Source: an uncultured Lachnospiraceae bacterium
GTDB taxonomy: Bacteria; Bacillota_A; Clostridia; Lachnospirales; Lachnospiraceae
Length of the DNA stretch: 16,999 nt
Assembly: GCA_900553635.1 (NCBI GenBank)
Contig: USDU01000028.1
Location: 1-16,999, forward strand
Reading direction: 5' to 3'
This document shows positions 1 through 7,181 of this stretch, piece after piece. Each line of letters begins with the position of its first letter. Position 1 is the stretch's first letter. A program made the position numbers and the translations under genes. Under the pieces are notes generated by a model. That model was not told the DNA's origin and did no database searches. It worked only from the letters and a program-made list of their open reading frames with translations.

Positions 1-107
1 TCGAAAGAAGTAAGACCCCTTGAAGACGACGAGGTAGATAGGGCAGGGGTGGAAGTGCCGTAAGGCATGGAGCTGACTGTTACTAATCGGTCGAGGGCTT
101 GACCTAA
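1..107 (+). rRNA. rrl: 23S ribosomal RNA, 3' end (partial)
   Basis: The first about 107 bases match the conserved 3' end of bacterial 23S rRNA. The stretch with 'ggagctgactgttactaatc' followed by 'ggtcgagggcttgacc' corresponds to the helix that closes domain VI and pairs with the 5' end of the molecule. The 5' part lies outside the window. The exact 3' end is estimated by analogy with the ...GGACTTAACC end of Bacillus 23S and could be off by a few bases. No 5S rRNA gene follows before the terminator at 173-202. Confidence 0.95.
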
Positions 108-172
108 TTGGTTGTGTTCACAAAAAATGGAATGATAGATGTGTAGTGTATGCGGTTTTGAAGGTATATCGG

Positions 173-203
173 AAAGGCCATCGGAGAGATCCGATGGCTT
201 TTT
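173..203 (+). terminator. Intrinsic terminator of the rRNA operon
   Basis: The arms gccatcgg (177-184) and ccgatggc (191-198) form an 8-bp GC-rich stem. A-T pairs and one G-T pair extend it (173-176 with 199-202) around a 6-nt loop, and it runs into TTTTT. It lies about 70 bases after the 23S end, where a 5S gene would normally be, so it ends the rRNA transcript. Confidence 0.85.
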
Positions 204-222
204 GATGTTAAAAAATAAAAGA

Positions 223-265
223 AAGAGCGCTGTTAATGAGAAAAATACTCATTAACAGCGCTTTT
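223..265. terminator. Long perfect hairpin, probably a second (bidirectional) terminator
   Basis: A perfect 15-bp inverted repeat (226-240 with 248-262, agcgctgttaatgag and its complement) is extended to 18 pairs by A-T and G-T pairs at its base. It has a 7-nt loop and a TTTT tail on the plus strand and AAA/TTT on the other side. It probably insulates the ABC operon from the strong rRNA transcription, and it could also be a DNA-level repeat. Confidence 0.6.
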
Positions 266-290
266 CATTCCACAGAAAAAGCAGTATTAT
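262..290 (+). promoter_or_regulatory. Putative promoter of the ABC transporter operon
   Basis: TTTTCA (262-267) as -35, a 17-bp spacer, and TATTAT (285-290) as -10. The predicted start near 297 falls inside the palindromes at 294-324, and the first gene begins at 360. The -35 matches the sigma-A consensus at four of six positions. Confidence 0.45.
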
Positions 291-293
291 GGG

Positions 294-324
294 GTTAGAA
301 GAGTCTAACACAAAACAGACTCTT
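294..324. promoter_or_regulatory. Two overlapping palindromes, likely repressor operator
   Basis: Two inverted repeats share an arm. GTTAGA (294-299)-4 nt-TCTAAC (304-309) is one, and AAGAGTCT (299-306)-10 nt-AGACTCTT (317-324) is the other. They sit at the predicted transcription start of the ABC operon, a usual place for a TetR- or MarR-type operator. No regulator gene is adjacent, so the binding protein is unknown. A 5' mRNA hairpin is the alternative. Confidence 0.4.
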
Positions 325-359
325 ACACACTCAGGAAAAAAGATGCAGGGAGGAAAGTT

Positions 360-1058
360 ATGTTTCTTGAGATTAATAACCTGAAGAAGAGTTTTGGAAC
401 CGGTGAAAGCCGTGTGGAGGTCTTAAAGGGAATCCAGTTTTCTGTGGAAAAAGGTGAAATCTGTGTTCTCCTCGGTCCATCCGGTTCTGGTAAATCGACA
501 CTGTTGAATATTATCGGCGGAATCGACGAGGCGGACAGCGGTTCGATCGTGATTGAAGGCGAAAAAATTGAGGATATGAATGAAAAGACGCTGACACGGT
601 ACAGACGAAAACATTTAGGATACGTTTTCCAGATGTACAATCTGATTCCAAACCTGACGGTAAAAGAAAATATGGAAGTCGGCGCATACTTAAGCGATCA
701 TCCGCTCGACATCAACGATCTGTTAAAGACACTGGGGCTCTATGACCACCGCAACAAGCTGCCGAACCAGCTCTCTGGCGGTCAGCAGCAGCGTACTTCA
801 ATCGGAAGAGCTATCATCAAAAATCCAAGCATTCTGCTCTGTGATGAGCCGACAGGTGCACTCGATTACCATACTTCAAAAGAAATTTTGAAGCTGATCG
901 AGGACGTCAATCAGAAGTACGGCAACACCGTCATCATGGTCACCCACAACGACGCCATCAAGGATATGGCGGATCGTGTGGTGCGGCTGCGCGACGGCAT
1001 GATCCGCAAGGACTACCGGAACGAACACAGGATTCCGGCAGAGAATCTGGAGTGGTAG
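360..1058 (+). CDS. ABC transporter ATP-binding protein (MacB/LolD/YtrE-type)
   Basis: A 232-residue ATPase, the usual size of stand-alone nucleotide-binding subunits that work with FtsX-type permeases. All motifs are intact: Walker A GPSGSGKST (39-47), Q-loop Q91 (VFQMYNLIP), signature LSGGQQQR (138-145), Walker B ILLCDEP (158-164), D-loop GALD (166-169) and switch His196 in VTH. The signature and the EPTGALD form are typical of the MacB/LolD branch, which drives mechanotransmission or peptide/antibiotic export rather than nutrient import. The ATG at 360 follows a GGGAGGAAAG ribosome site. The permease gene starts 10 bases after the stop, and a third gene follows, so the three are almost certainly co-transcribed. 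The substrate cannot be read from the sequence. Confidence 0.93.
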   Translation: MFLEINNLKKSFGTGESRVEVLKGIQFSVEKGEICVLLGPSGSGKSTLLNIIGGIDEADSGSIVIEGEKIEDMNEKTLTRYRRKHLGYVFQMYNLIPNLTVKENMEVGAYLSDHPLDINDLLKTLGLYDHRNKLPNQLSGGQQQRTSIGRAIIKNPSILLCDEPTGALDYHTSKEILKLIEDVNQKYGNTVIMVTHNDAIKDMADRVVRLRDGMIRKDYRNEHRIPAENLEW

Positions 1059-1068
1059 GGGGAGACGT

Positions 1069-3387
1069 ATGAAAAATCCGCTGCGGAAGCGCTTGCTGCG
1101 CGAGCTGAAAAGTGAATTTGGAAAATATCTGGTGATTTTCCTCCTGCTGGCCGGAACCATCAGCCTGGTATCGGGCTTTCTGGTGGCGGACGGCAGCTTG
1201 CTCATTGCCTATAACGAGGGGTTTGAAAGATACAATATTGAGGATGGTAACTTCCGGCTGGGCGAGAAGGCCAACAAGGCCCAGTTAAAGTCCATCCGGG
1301 ATTTGGGCGTTACGGTCTACGACCTGTTTTACGCCGAGGAAGCCCTGACCAACGGCAGTACCCTGCGTATCTATCCGAATCGGGAGCAGGTGGATCTGGT
1401 CTGCCTGATGCAGGGCGCAATGCCGACATCGGCGGACGAGATTGCCATCGACCGCATGTACGCCGATAACAACAGCCTGACCATCGGCGATACCCTGGAA
1501 AGCGGTGCCCGCTCCTGGACCGTCACCGGTCTGGTGGCATTGCCCGATTACAGTTGCCTCTTCCGGGATAACAACGACAGTATGTTTGACGCGGTAAAAT
1601 TCGGCGTGGCCATCGTGACGCCGGAGATGTTCGAGGATTTTAGTAAAGATGAGCTGTATTGGAATTATGCATGGAAGTATGATGTGAAGCCGGCGGAGGG
1701 CAAGCCTGAGCAGGACGCCGCCGAGGATCTGATGCAGGGCATCTTAAATGAGGCCGAGCTGGAGAATTTCATTCCCACCTATCAGAACCAGGCGATTCAG
1801 TTCACCGGCGACGATATGGGCGGAGACAAGGCCATGATGGTAATTCTTTTGTATATCGTCATATTGATAATGGCTTTCGTTTTCGGAATCACCACCAGCA
1901 ATACCATTTCTAAGGAGGCCAATGTCATCGGTACCCTGCGGGCCTCCGGTTATACGAAAAACGAACTGATTCGACATTATATGACCATGCCGACCATCGT
2001 GACGCTGACCAGCGCCCTGATCGGTAATATTCTGGGCTATACTTCCCTGAAAGAGGTCTGCGCCGGAATGTATTACGGCAGCTACAGCCTGCCCACCTAC
2101 GTAACCGTCTGGAATGCGGAGGCATTTCTGGAGACCACGGTGGTTCCGGTGATTCTGATGATGGTGGTCAACTATCTGGTGCTTCGGCGAAAGCTGAGTT
2201 TATCGCCGCTGAAATTCCTGCGGCGTGATTTGAGCCGACGGAAGCAGAAGCACGCCATGCCGCTAAGCCCCCATATCCCGTTTTTTACCCGGTTCCGCTT
2301 ACGGGTCATTTTCCAGAATGCCGGGAACTACCTGATCCTCTTTATCGGAATCATTTTCGCCAATATGCTGCTGATGTTCGGGCTGGCCCTTCCGGCGGTG
2401 CTGGACCACTACCAGGCGGAAATCGAGCAGAACCTGCTCTGCAATTACCAGTATATCCTGCAGGTGCCCTATGACGCCATGAATGAAGATAAGAAGCTGG
2501 AGAGTATGATTTCCATGCTGTACTTTCAGAATGAGGTGGAGACGGAAAATGAGGACGCGGAGAAGTTCAGCGCCTACACCTTAAATACGCCGGAGGAGCC
2601 CTACATGAAGGAGAGTGTGATGCTTTACGGCCTGCAGGATGACAGCCGGTATATTCCCATTGATTTCCGGGATGGCGGCGTGTATGTGTCATCGGCTTAT
2701 GCGGAGAAGTATCTGCTGAAGCCCGGAGATGAGATTATCCTGTATGAGGAGTACGGCACCGACGCCTATACCTTCCGGGTGGACGGCGTCTATCATTACG
2801 AGGGCGGCCTGACTATCTTCATGTCCCAGAAGCAGCTGAACACCTTATTCGACCTGGGAAATGATTATTTCAGCGGTTATCTGTCTGATACGGAGATTAC
2901 AGACATTGATGAGAAATACATCGGTTCGGTGATCGATGTGGAAGCGCTGACGAAGATTTCCAGGCAGCTCAACGTGTCCATGGGAAGCATGATGGGGCTG
3001 GTCAATGGATTTGCGATTCTGATGTTTATGGTGCTGGTCTACCTGCTGTCGAAAATCATCATTGAGAAGAATGCCCAGTCCATCTCTATGACGAAGATAT
3101 TGGGTTATTCCAATCGGGAAATCAGTGGATTATACATTATGTCAACCACAATAGTAGTAATCCTGTTTCTGCTTATCAGCCTGCCCATCGAATACGAAAT
3201 CATGGAGGTGCTGTTCCGCATGATGATGCTGCAGAGCATCAGCGGCTGGATTACCTTCTACATCGGACCGGAGATTTACGTGAAAATGTTTGTAATGGGC
3301 TTTGCGACCTATCTGATGGTGGCCCTGCTGGAATACCGGAAAATCCGGCATGTGCCCATGGATGCGGCGTTGAAGAATGTGGAATAG
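1069..3387 (+). CDS. ABC transporter permease with two FtsX-type domains
   Basis: A 772-residue membrane protein. About eight membrane segments are visible: residues ~17-40, 254-278, 306-326, 355-375, 418-445, 643-665, 690-712 and 738-760. They fall into two FtsX-like units (one TM, a large extracellular domain, then three TMs), with extracellular domains at about 41-250 and 446-640. The motif with NTISKEANVIGTLRASGYTK (after TM2) and its counterpart with KIIIEKNAQSISMTKILGYS (after TM6) are the conserved cytoplasmic 'GtlrAlGyt' loops of the FtsX family. GGGGGAG (1058-1064) supports the ATG at 1069. It is the partner of the ATPase just upstream. Such double-FtsX permeases in Firmicutes often export lipids, peptides or antibiotics or act as sensors; which applies here is unknown. 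Confidence 0.9.
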   Translation: MKNPLRKRLLRELKSEFGKYLVIFLLLAGTISLVSGFLVADGSLLIAYNEGFERYNIEDGNFRLGEKANKAQLKSIRDLGVTVYDLFYAEEALTNGSTLRIYPNREQVDLVCLMQGAMPTSADEIAIDRMYADNNSLTIGDTLESGARSWTVTGLVALPDYSCLFRDNNDSMFDAVKFGVAIVTPEMFEDFSKDELYWNYAWKYDVKPAEGKPEQDAAEDLMQGILNEAELENFIPTYQNQAIQFTGDDMGGDKAMMVILLYIVILIMAFVFGITTSNTISKEANVIGTLRASGYTKNELIRHYMTMPTIVTLTSALIGNILGYTSLKEVCAGMYYGSYSLPTYVTVWNAEAFLETTVVPVILMMVVNYLVLRRKLSLSPLKFLRRDLSRRKQKHAMPLSPHIPFFTRFRLRVIFQNAGNYLILFIGIIFANMLLMFGLALPAVLDHYQAEIEQNLLCNYQYILQVPYDAMNEDKKLESMISMLYFQNEVETENEDAEKFSAYTLNTPEEPYMKESVMLYGLQDDSRYIPIDFRDGGVYVSSAYAEKYLLKPGDEIILYEEYGTDAYTFRVDGVYHYEGGLTIFMSQKQLNTLFDLGNDYFSGYLSDTEITDIDEKYIGSVIDVEALTKISRQLNVSMGSMMGLVNGFAILMFMVLVYLLSKIIIEKNAQSISMTKILGYSNREISGLYIMSTTIVVILFLLISLPIEYEIMEVLFRMMMLQSISGWITFYIGPEIYVKMFVMGFATYLMVALLEYRKIRHVPMDAALKNVE

Positions 3388-3403
3388 CGGGAGGAGTGAG
3401 AGT

Positions 3404-5143
3404 ATGAACGGAAAGAAATTATTGCTGCAGAAGCTGATGCTGCTCCTGCTTCTGCTGGTAGTCGTGGCAGCCGGAGCGGCAGTCAGCTTCGGAATGAAAA
3501 ATAAAAGCGCGAAGGACGATGGAAATGCGGCTTCCAAGGGGACGACGGCGTCCAGTGCTTCCGGAACAGCTTCCGGGGAGACGACAGAAAATCAGGAATC
3601 CGCGTTGGAAAAAGATAAAACCGAAACGGTTTACATAAAATCAGATGCGGAAGGAAACACCAGGGAAATCACGGTGGAAACCACCCTGAAGCACCCGTCC
3701 GATGGATCCGATATCCGGGATCAGAGTAACCTGAAGGACATCCGTAACACCAGGGGCGACGAGGAATATACGCAGGGCTCCGACGGAAGCCTCATCTGGG
3801 AAAATCATGGCGCGGACATTTCCTATAAGGGAACCAGCGACGCAGAGCCCCCGGTCAAAGTAAAAGTCACCTACTACCTGAACGGCGAACAGATAAGCCC
3901 GAAAAAACTGGCCGGAAAAAGCGGCCAGGTAAAAATCCGCTTCGATTACGAAAACACAGCCACCGAAACCGTGACCGTGAAGAAAAAAGCCTACGAAGTA
4001 CAGACCCCGTTCCTGGTCATGTCGGCTCTGGTACTGCCCTCCGATACCTTCTCCAACATTGAGGTAACCAATGGAAAACTAATGAACATGGACGATCAGA
4101 ACATGGTTATCGGCTACGCCATGCCCGGCCTGGCCGACAGCCTGCAGCTGTCCGGCTATGAGGTGACCGAGGACGTCGATATCCCCGAATACGTGGAAGT
4201 CACCGCGGACGCCAAAGACTTCGAACTGGAATTCACGGCCACCATCATCACGCCGGGACTGTTGGATGATCTGGATACCGACGATTTGAAGGACGCCGAC
4301 GATTTCGCAGATGGCATGGACGACCTGAAGGACGGTGTAGACGACATGGACGAGGGCGTCGGGGAGCTCTATGACGGCCTGAAAGAATTCGATGACTATC
4401 TGGATGAATATACCGATGGCGTGACGGCGCTCCGGGATGCCATGAATCAGGTGCGGGACGGAGCCGGAACCCTGAATTCAAACAGTAAGGCGCTGACGGA
4501 TGGCGCGGCGGCGCTGCAGAGCGGGCTGGAGCAGCTGAATGCGGCGCTTGGCGCCGCAGGCGGCACGACAGGCCAGGCAGCTTTCGCAAAGACCGTAGGA
4601 GCATTGGGAGCAGCTTCCGGAGAAGACGCGACAGAGGAACAGAAGGCAGCTTTGGCAGCTTTGGGACTGACTGCAGAAGACGCGCAGGCACTGGCCGCAT
4701 ACGCCAAGACGCTCAGTGACGCCAGCTCTTCCGCAGGCGCTCTCCAGAGCCAGCTTGCGACCTCCGTAGCCCAACTGGCTGAGGGCAGCAGGCAGCTGAC
4801 CACCGGCCTGACCGCCTACACCGCAGGCGTCAGCGCCCTCTACGAGGGCACCACCAAAGTCGTAGAAGGCGGCACCACCCTCTGCACCGCAGGCGGCGAG
4901 CTCTACCGTGGCTTTGGGGAAGCCCTGGACGGTGTCAAAGAACTGCGCGACGGCGTCCGCGACTTCAAAGACGACGGCATCGCCGAACTGACGAAGCTGG
5001 GCGGAGCCGACTTCCGTAACGTGATTAACCGGCTGCGGGCAGTGAAAGAGGCCGACGACGGCTACGACAACTTCGCCGGGCTTGCCGAGGGCAAGACCGG
5101 AAGCGTCCGCTTCATCGTAGAAACGGAAGAGATCAAAAAGTAA
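3404..5143 (+). CDS. Membrane-anchored extracellular protein with Leu/Gly heptad repeats (YhgE/Pip-like coiled coil)
   Basis: 579 residues. Residues ~8-31 form one Leu/Val-rich membrane segment (uncleaved anchor or signal peptide), followed by a Ser/Thr/Gly/Ala-rich linker (~35-65). Residues ~65-285 look like beta-rich domains. Residues ~286-380 and ~460-530 are heptad repeats of the xxxLxxG kind (LTTGLTA, YTAGVSA, LYEGTTK and so on) known from YhgE/Pip proteins. An Ala-rich insert (~383-459) between the blocks could be the tip of an antiparallel hairpin. The first heptad block is very Asp-rich. Unlike full YhgE/Pip proteins there is no C-terminal membrane domain. GGGAGGAG (3389-3396) sits 7 bases before the ATG at 3404, which is preferred over an in-frame ATG at 3377 that overlaps the permease gene. 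It probably works with the ABC pair upstream; its function is not established. Confidence 0.8.
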   Translation: MNGKKLLLQKLMLLLLLLVVVAAGAAVSFGMKNKSAKDDGNAASKGTTASSASGTASGETTENQESALEKDKTETVYIKSDAEGNTREITVETTLKHPSDGSDIRDQSNLKDIRNTRGDEEYTQGSDGSLIWENHGADISYKGTSDAEPPVKVKVTYYLNGEQISPKKLAGKSGQVKIRFDYENTATETVTVKKKAYEVQTPFLVMSALVLPSDTFSNIEVTNGKLMNMDDQNMVIGYAMPGLADSLQLSGYEVTEDVDIPEYVEVTADAKDFELEFTATIITPGLLDDLDTDDLKDADDFADGMDDLKDGVDDMDEGVGELYDGLKEFDDYLDEYTDGVTALRDAMNQVRDGAGTLNSNSKALTDGAAALQSGLEQLNAALGAAGGTTGQAAFAKTVGALGAASGEDATEEQKAALAALGLTAEDAQALAAYAKTLSDASSSAGALQSQLATSVAQLAEGSRQLTTGLTAYTAGVSALYEGTTKVVEGGTTLCTAGGELYRGFGEALDGVKELRDGVRDFKDDGIAELTKLGGADFRNVINRLRAVKEADDGYDNFAGLAEGKTGSVRFIVETEEIKK

Positions 5144-5173
5144 ATAGAAGCCACACAACTACTTATGTAAACG

Positions 5174-5216
5174 AAAGCAACCCTGTATGCATAAAACTAA
5201 ATACAGGGTTGCTTTT
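5174..5216 (+). terminator. Intrinsic terminator after the ABC operon
   Basis: A perfect 15-bp stem (5174-5188 with 5201-5215, aaagcaaccctgtat and its complement) with a 12-nt loop and a TTTT tail, 30 bases after the operon's last stop codon. Confidence 0.85.
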
Positions 5217-5266
5217 AATCAAGGTAAGCTAATAAAAAAGTTCTAAAGTAGTTATATACAAAAATA

Positions 5267-5338
5267 GCGGCAGGCAGGAAAACTTTCCTAAGGAGCCCCT
5301 TGTGTGGGGCGAGCGTGGAAAATTTTCCTGCCTGCCGC
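5267..5338 (-). terminator. Very long stem-loop, terminator of the minus-strand aminotransferase operon
   Basis: Arms 5267-5282 and 5323-5338 are a perfect 16-bp inverted repeat (gcggcaggcaggaaaa). After one mismatch the pairing continues (5284-5288 with 5317-5321), and an inner hairpin gcccc/ggggc (5295-5299/5306-5310) fills the loop. Read on the minus strand the stem is followed by CTATTTTTG, so it fits a terminator for the leftward operon ending at 5356. It is much longer than needed for termination and could be a copy of an interspersed palindromic repeat. Confidence 0.6.
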
Positions 5339-5355
5339 GTCCGTCCTAAATCACC

Positions 5356-6486
5356 CTATTTCAAAGCGTCCAAATAGCTTTCCGTGAGAGAACCCGTCAT
5401 CGGAACGCCCAGCTCCGGCAGCACCGCGTCAAGCGCCTTCATCACAGCCTCCAGCTTCTCCACCCGGGCATTTTCCCCCATATGTCCAATCCGGATAACC
5501 TGCCCTTCCAGCACATCAAAGGATCCCGCCAGCATAATATGGAACTGCTCCCGCACTGCCGTCAAAATCGCAGCCGCCGTCGTCTCCTCCGGCACATCAA
5601 ACACAGACACCGTATTCGAATACCCATTGCGCGTATGCAGCTTCAAGCCGCAGGAAGTCAGCGCCGTCCGCACGGCTTGCGCAATCTTCGCATGCCGTTC
5701 CAGAATCTTCGTATCCGCCTTAATATTCTCAAAGGCGGCCCTTAAGCCCCGGATATCACTGATGGGCATAGTATACGGAAACCACTGCTTCTCAAAATAC
5801 CCGTCAAAGGTCATCAGATTTGCGTAAAACGAAGCAATCGGCGTCTTACGCTCCTTCATAGCCGTCCATGCAGCAGGGCTCACCGTCACAAAGGTCAGTC
5901 CCGGAGGGGCGGAAACCACCTTCTGAGAGCCGCCGCAGAGCAAATCAATCTGAAAATCATCTACACGGACCTCCTCGCCAAACATGGCGGAGACAGAATC
6001 CACGACGGTCAGAATGCCATGGGATTTCAGCAGCGGACAAATCCGCGCGATATCATTGAGCACGCCGCTGGGGGTGTCGCAGTGAACCACCGTTGCGTAC
6101 TTAAAGTCATGATCCTTCTTCAGAAAATCTGCCAGCGCGTCCACATCGACCGCTTTCAGATAATCCACCGTATACAACACCGGATTTCCGCCGTACATCT
6201 TTACAAAGTCGGCAAAGCCCTTGCCGAAGACGCCATTGTCGATGATCAGCACCCGATCGCCCGGCTCGGTGAGACCGGCGCAGGCCGCTTCCAGGCCCAG
6301 AATGCCCTCGCCGCCCAGAATCAGCGCTTCATTCCTGGTGTGAAGCAGGGAGCTGATGAGCTCGCAGGTTTCCTTATAGAACGTGTAAAAGTCCGGATCC
6401 AGATCCGGATTGGTACAGGGCAGGCTTCTGGCTGCCAACACATTTTCCCGGACCTGTGTAGGTCCGGGCGTCATAATTTCGTACAT
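5356..6486 (-). CDS. Class V PLP aminotransferase, probable pyridoxamine-pyruvate aminotransferase
   Basis: 376 residues, full length for fold-type I class V aminotransferases of the alanine-glyoxylate/serine-pyruvate group. Visible features are the N-terminal TPGPTQV (6-12), the GGEGILGLEAA region (58-68), the PLP aspartate D163 in VVDSVSA, the Schiff-base lysine K189 in GGSQKVVSAPPG, and the carboxylate-binding Arg in IRIGHMG (R332). Several stretches resemble Mesorhizobium loti pyridoxamine-pyruvate aminotransferase as I remember it: CDTPSG (136-141, where AGXT has ETSTG), GVFGKGF (85-91), APPGLT, and a Glu at the GGE position (E60). That enzyme converts pyridoxamine plus pyruvate to pyridoxal plus L-alanine. 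The gene follows an ECF vitamin S component by 20 bases, which supports B6 salvage. AAGGAG precedes the ATG at 6486. A general serine/alanine-glyoxylate aminotransferase is the alternative. Confidence 0.85.
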   Translation of the reverse strand: MYEIMTPGPTQVRENVLAARSLPCTNPDLDPDFYTFYKETCELISSLLHTRNEALILGGEGILGLEAACAGLTEPGDRVLIIDNGVFGKGFADFVKMYGGNPVLYTVDYLKAVDVDALADFLKKDHDFKYATVVHCDTPSGVLNDIARICPLLKSHGILTVVDSVSAMFGEEVRVDDFQIDLLCGGSQKVVSAPPGLTFVTVSPAAWTAMKERKTPIASFYANLMTFDGYFEKQWFPYTMPISDIRGLRAAFENIKADTKILERHAKIAQAVRTALTSCGLKLHTRNGYSNTVSVFDVPEETTAAAILTAVREQFHIMLAGSFDVLEGQVIRIGHMGENARVEKLEAVMKALDAVLPELGVPMTGSLTESYLDALK

Positions 6487-6506
6487 GGGAAACTCTCCTT
6501 TTTAAA

Positions 6507-7043
6507 TTAAAGTCTTCTCTGAATGGTAATTCTCAGACGCTCTGCAATCGGAATCACGATGATAGCGGCCACGCCAATCTGTACCAGGTTACCCGGAATG
6601 GATGTAACCGGAGCGACCCAGTTGCCATAGATAAAGCCCTCGGCAATGTAGTATCCAACCACTTTAATCACGCAGGCAACGGCGATAGCCAGCGCGTTCC
6701 AGCCGTAGCCATGATGCTTCTCGGTGATAGCGCCTACGGCGAAGCCCATAAGGCCTACAATCACGAAGGTGAACGGAGCCCAGAGGTACCAGCCGGACAG
6801 CAGGTCAAAAAGACCCATTCCGAAGGCTCCTGCCAGGGTTCCGGTGCGGCGTCCGAAGATGATAGCCGCCAGGAACAGCGGTACATTTCCCAGATGAATC
6901 AGTCCGCCGTTGGCTGCGATGGGCAGGCGAAGGTTTACAAATGCGGTAAAGATATAGGTGAGCGCAATCAGCATTGCATCGATAACAAGTTCCTTTGTGG
7001 TAATGCCGCTCTTCTTTAATGCGGCTGCTTCTGTAGTCTGCAT
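6507..7043 (-). CDS. ECF transporter S component, probably for a B6 vitamer or HMP
   Basis: 178 residues with about five or six membrane segments. GGLIHLGNVPLFLAAIIFG (~46-64), the Gly-rich GTLAGAFGMGLFDLLSGWY and the APFTFVIVGLMGFAVG segment are hallmarks of the COG4720/PF07155 S-component family (riboflavin/HMP/pyridoxine type). S components bind the vitamin and plug into a shared EcfA-EcfA'-EcfT module, which is not in this window. The downstream aminotransferase in the same operon suggests a B6 vitamer as substrate. The start at 7043 is conserved-looking, but its local ribosome site is poor. A strong AAGGAGG lies about 45 bases upstream with a small hairpin between, so the start could be further upstream or depend on leader structure. 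Confidence 0.85.
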   Translation of the reverse strand: MQTTEAAALKKSGITTKELVIDAMLIALTYIFTAFVNLRLPIAANGGLIHLGNVPLFLAAIIFGRRTGTLAGAFGMGLFDLLSGWYLWAPFTFVIVGLMGFAVGAITEKHHGYGWNALAIAVACVIKVVGYYIAEGFIYGNWVAPVTSIPGNLVQIGVAAIIVIPIAERLRITIQRRL

Positions 7044-7104
7044 AGATAAATTTCTTGTAACTGTTCTGTAACGGACAGTTCCAATTTCCTCCTTCTTATT
7101 TCCC

Positions 7105-7181
7105 CAGCAGTTCCTATGGAATCCATACAGAGGTGCACGACTCTGTTTTCCTGCTGTTGTTAGGTGCTACTATAACCTCTG
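7105..7181 (-). promoter_or_regulatory. Structured 5' leader of the ECF S-component operon (candidate riboswitch)
   Basis: On the minus-strand RNA, an outer stem CAGCAG/CTGCTG (7151-7156 with 7105-7110) encloses hairpin ACAGAG/CTCTGT (7141-7146 with 7127-7132) and a small ATGG/CCAT hairpin (7123-7126 with 7116-7119), making a three-way junction. A competing pairing CAGAGGT/ACCTCTG (7175-7181 with 7128-7134) would disrupt the inner hairpin. An AAGGAGG motif follows at about 7087-7093. I recognise no known riboswitch class (not TPP, FMN or THF). The structure was read by eye, not computed. Confidence 0.35.

Noticed and set aside
3377..3403. Upstream ATG extending the heptad-repeat protein by nine residues
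   Set aside because: It overlaps the permease gene, whereas GGGAGGAG is ideally spaced for the ATG at 3404 and gives a normal signal/anchor N-terminus.
4478..5158. Minus-strand open frames opposite the heptad-repeat gene
   Set aside because: Ala/Cys/Arg-rich shadows created by the repetitive GC-rich plus-strand gene; no family features.
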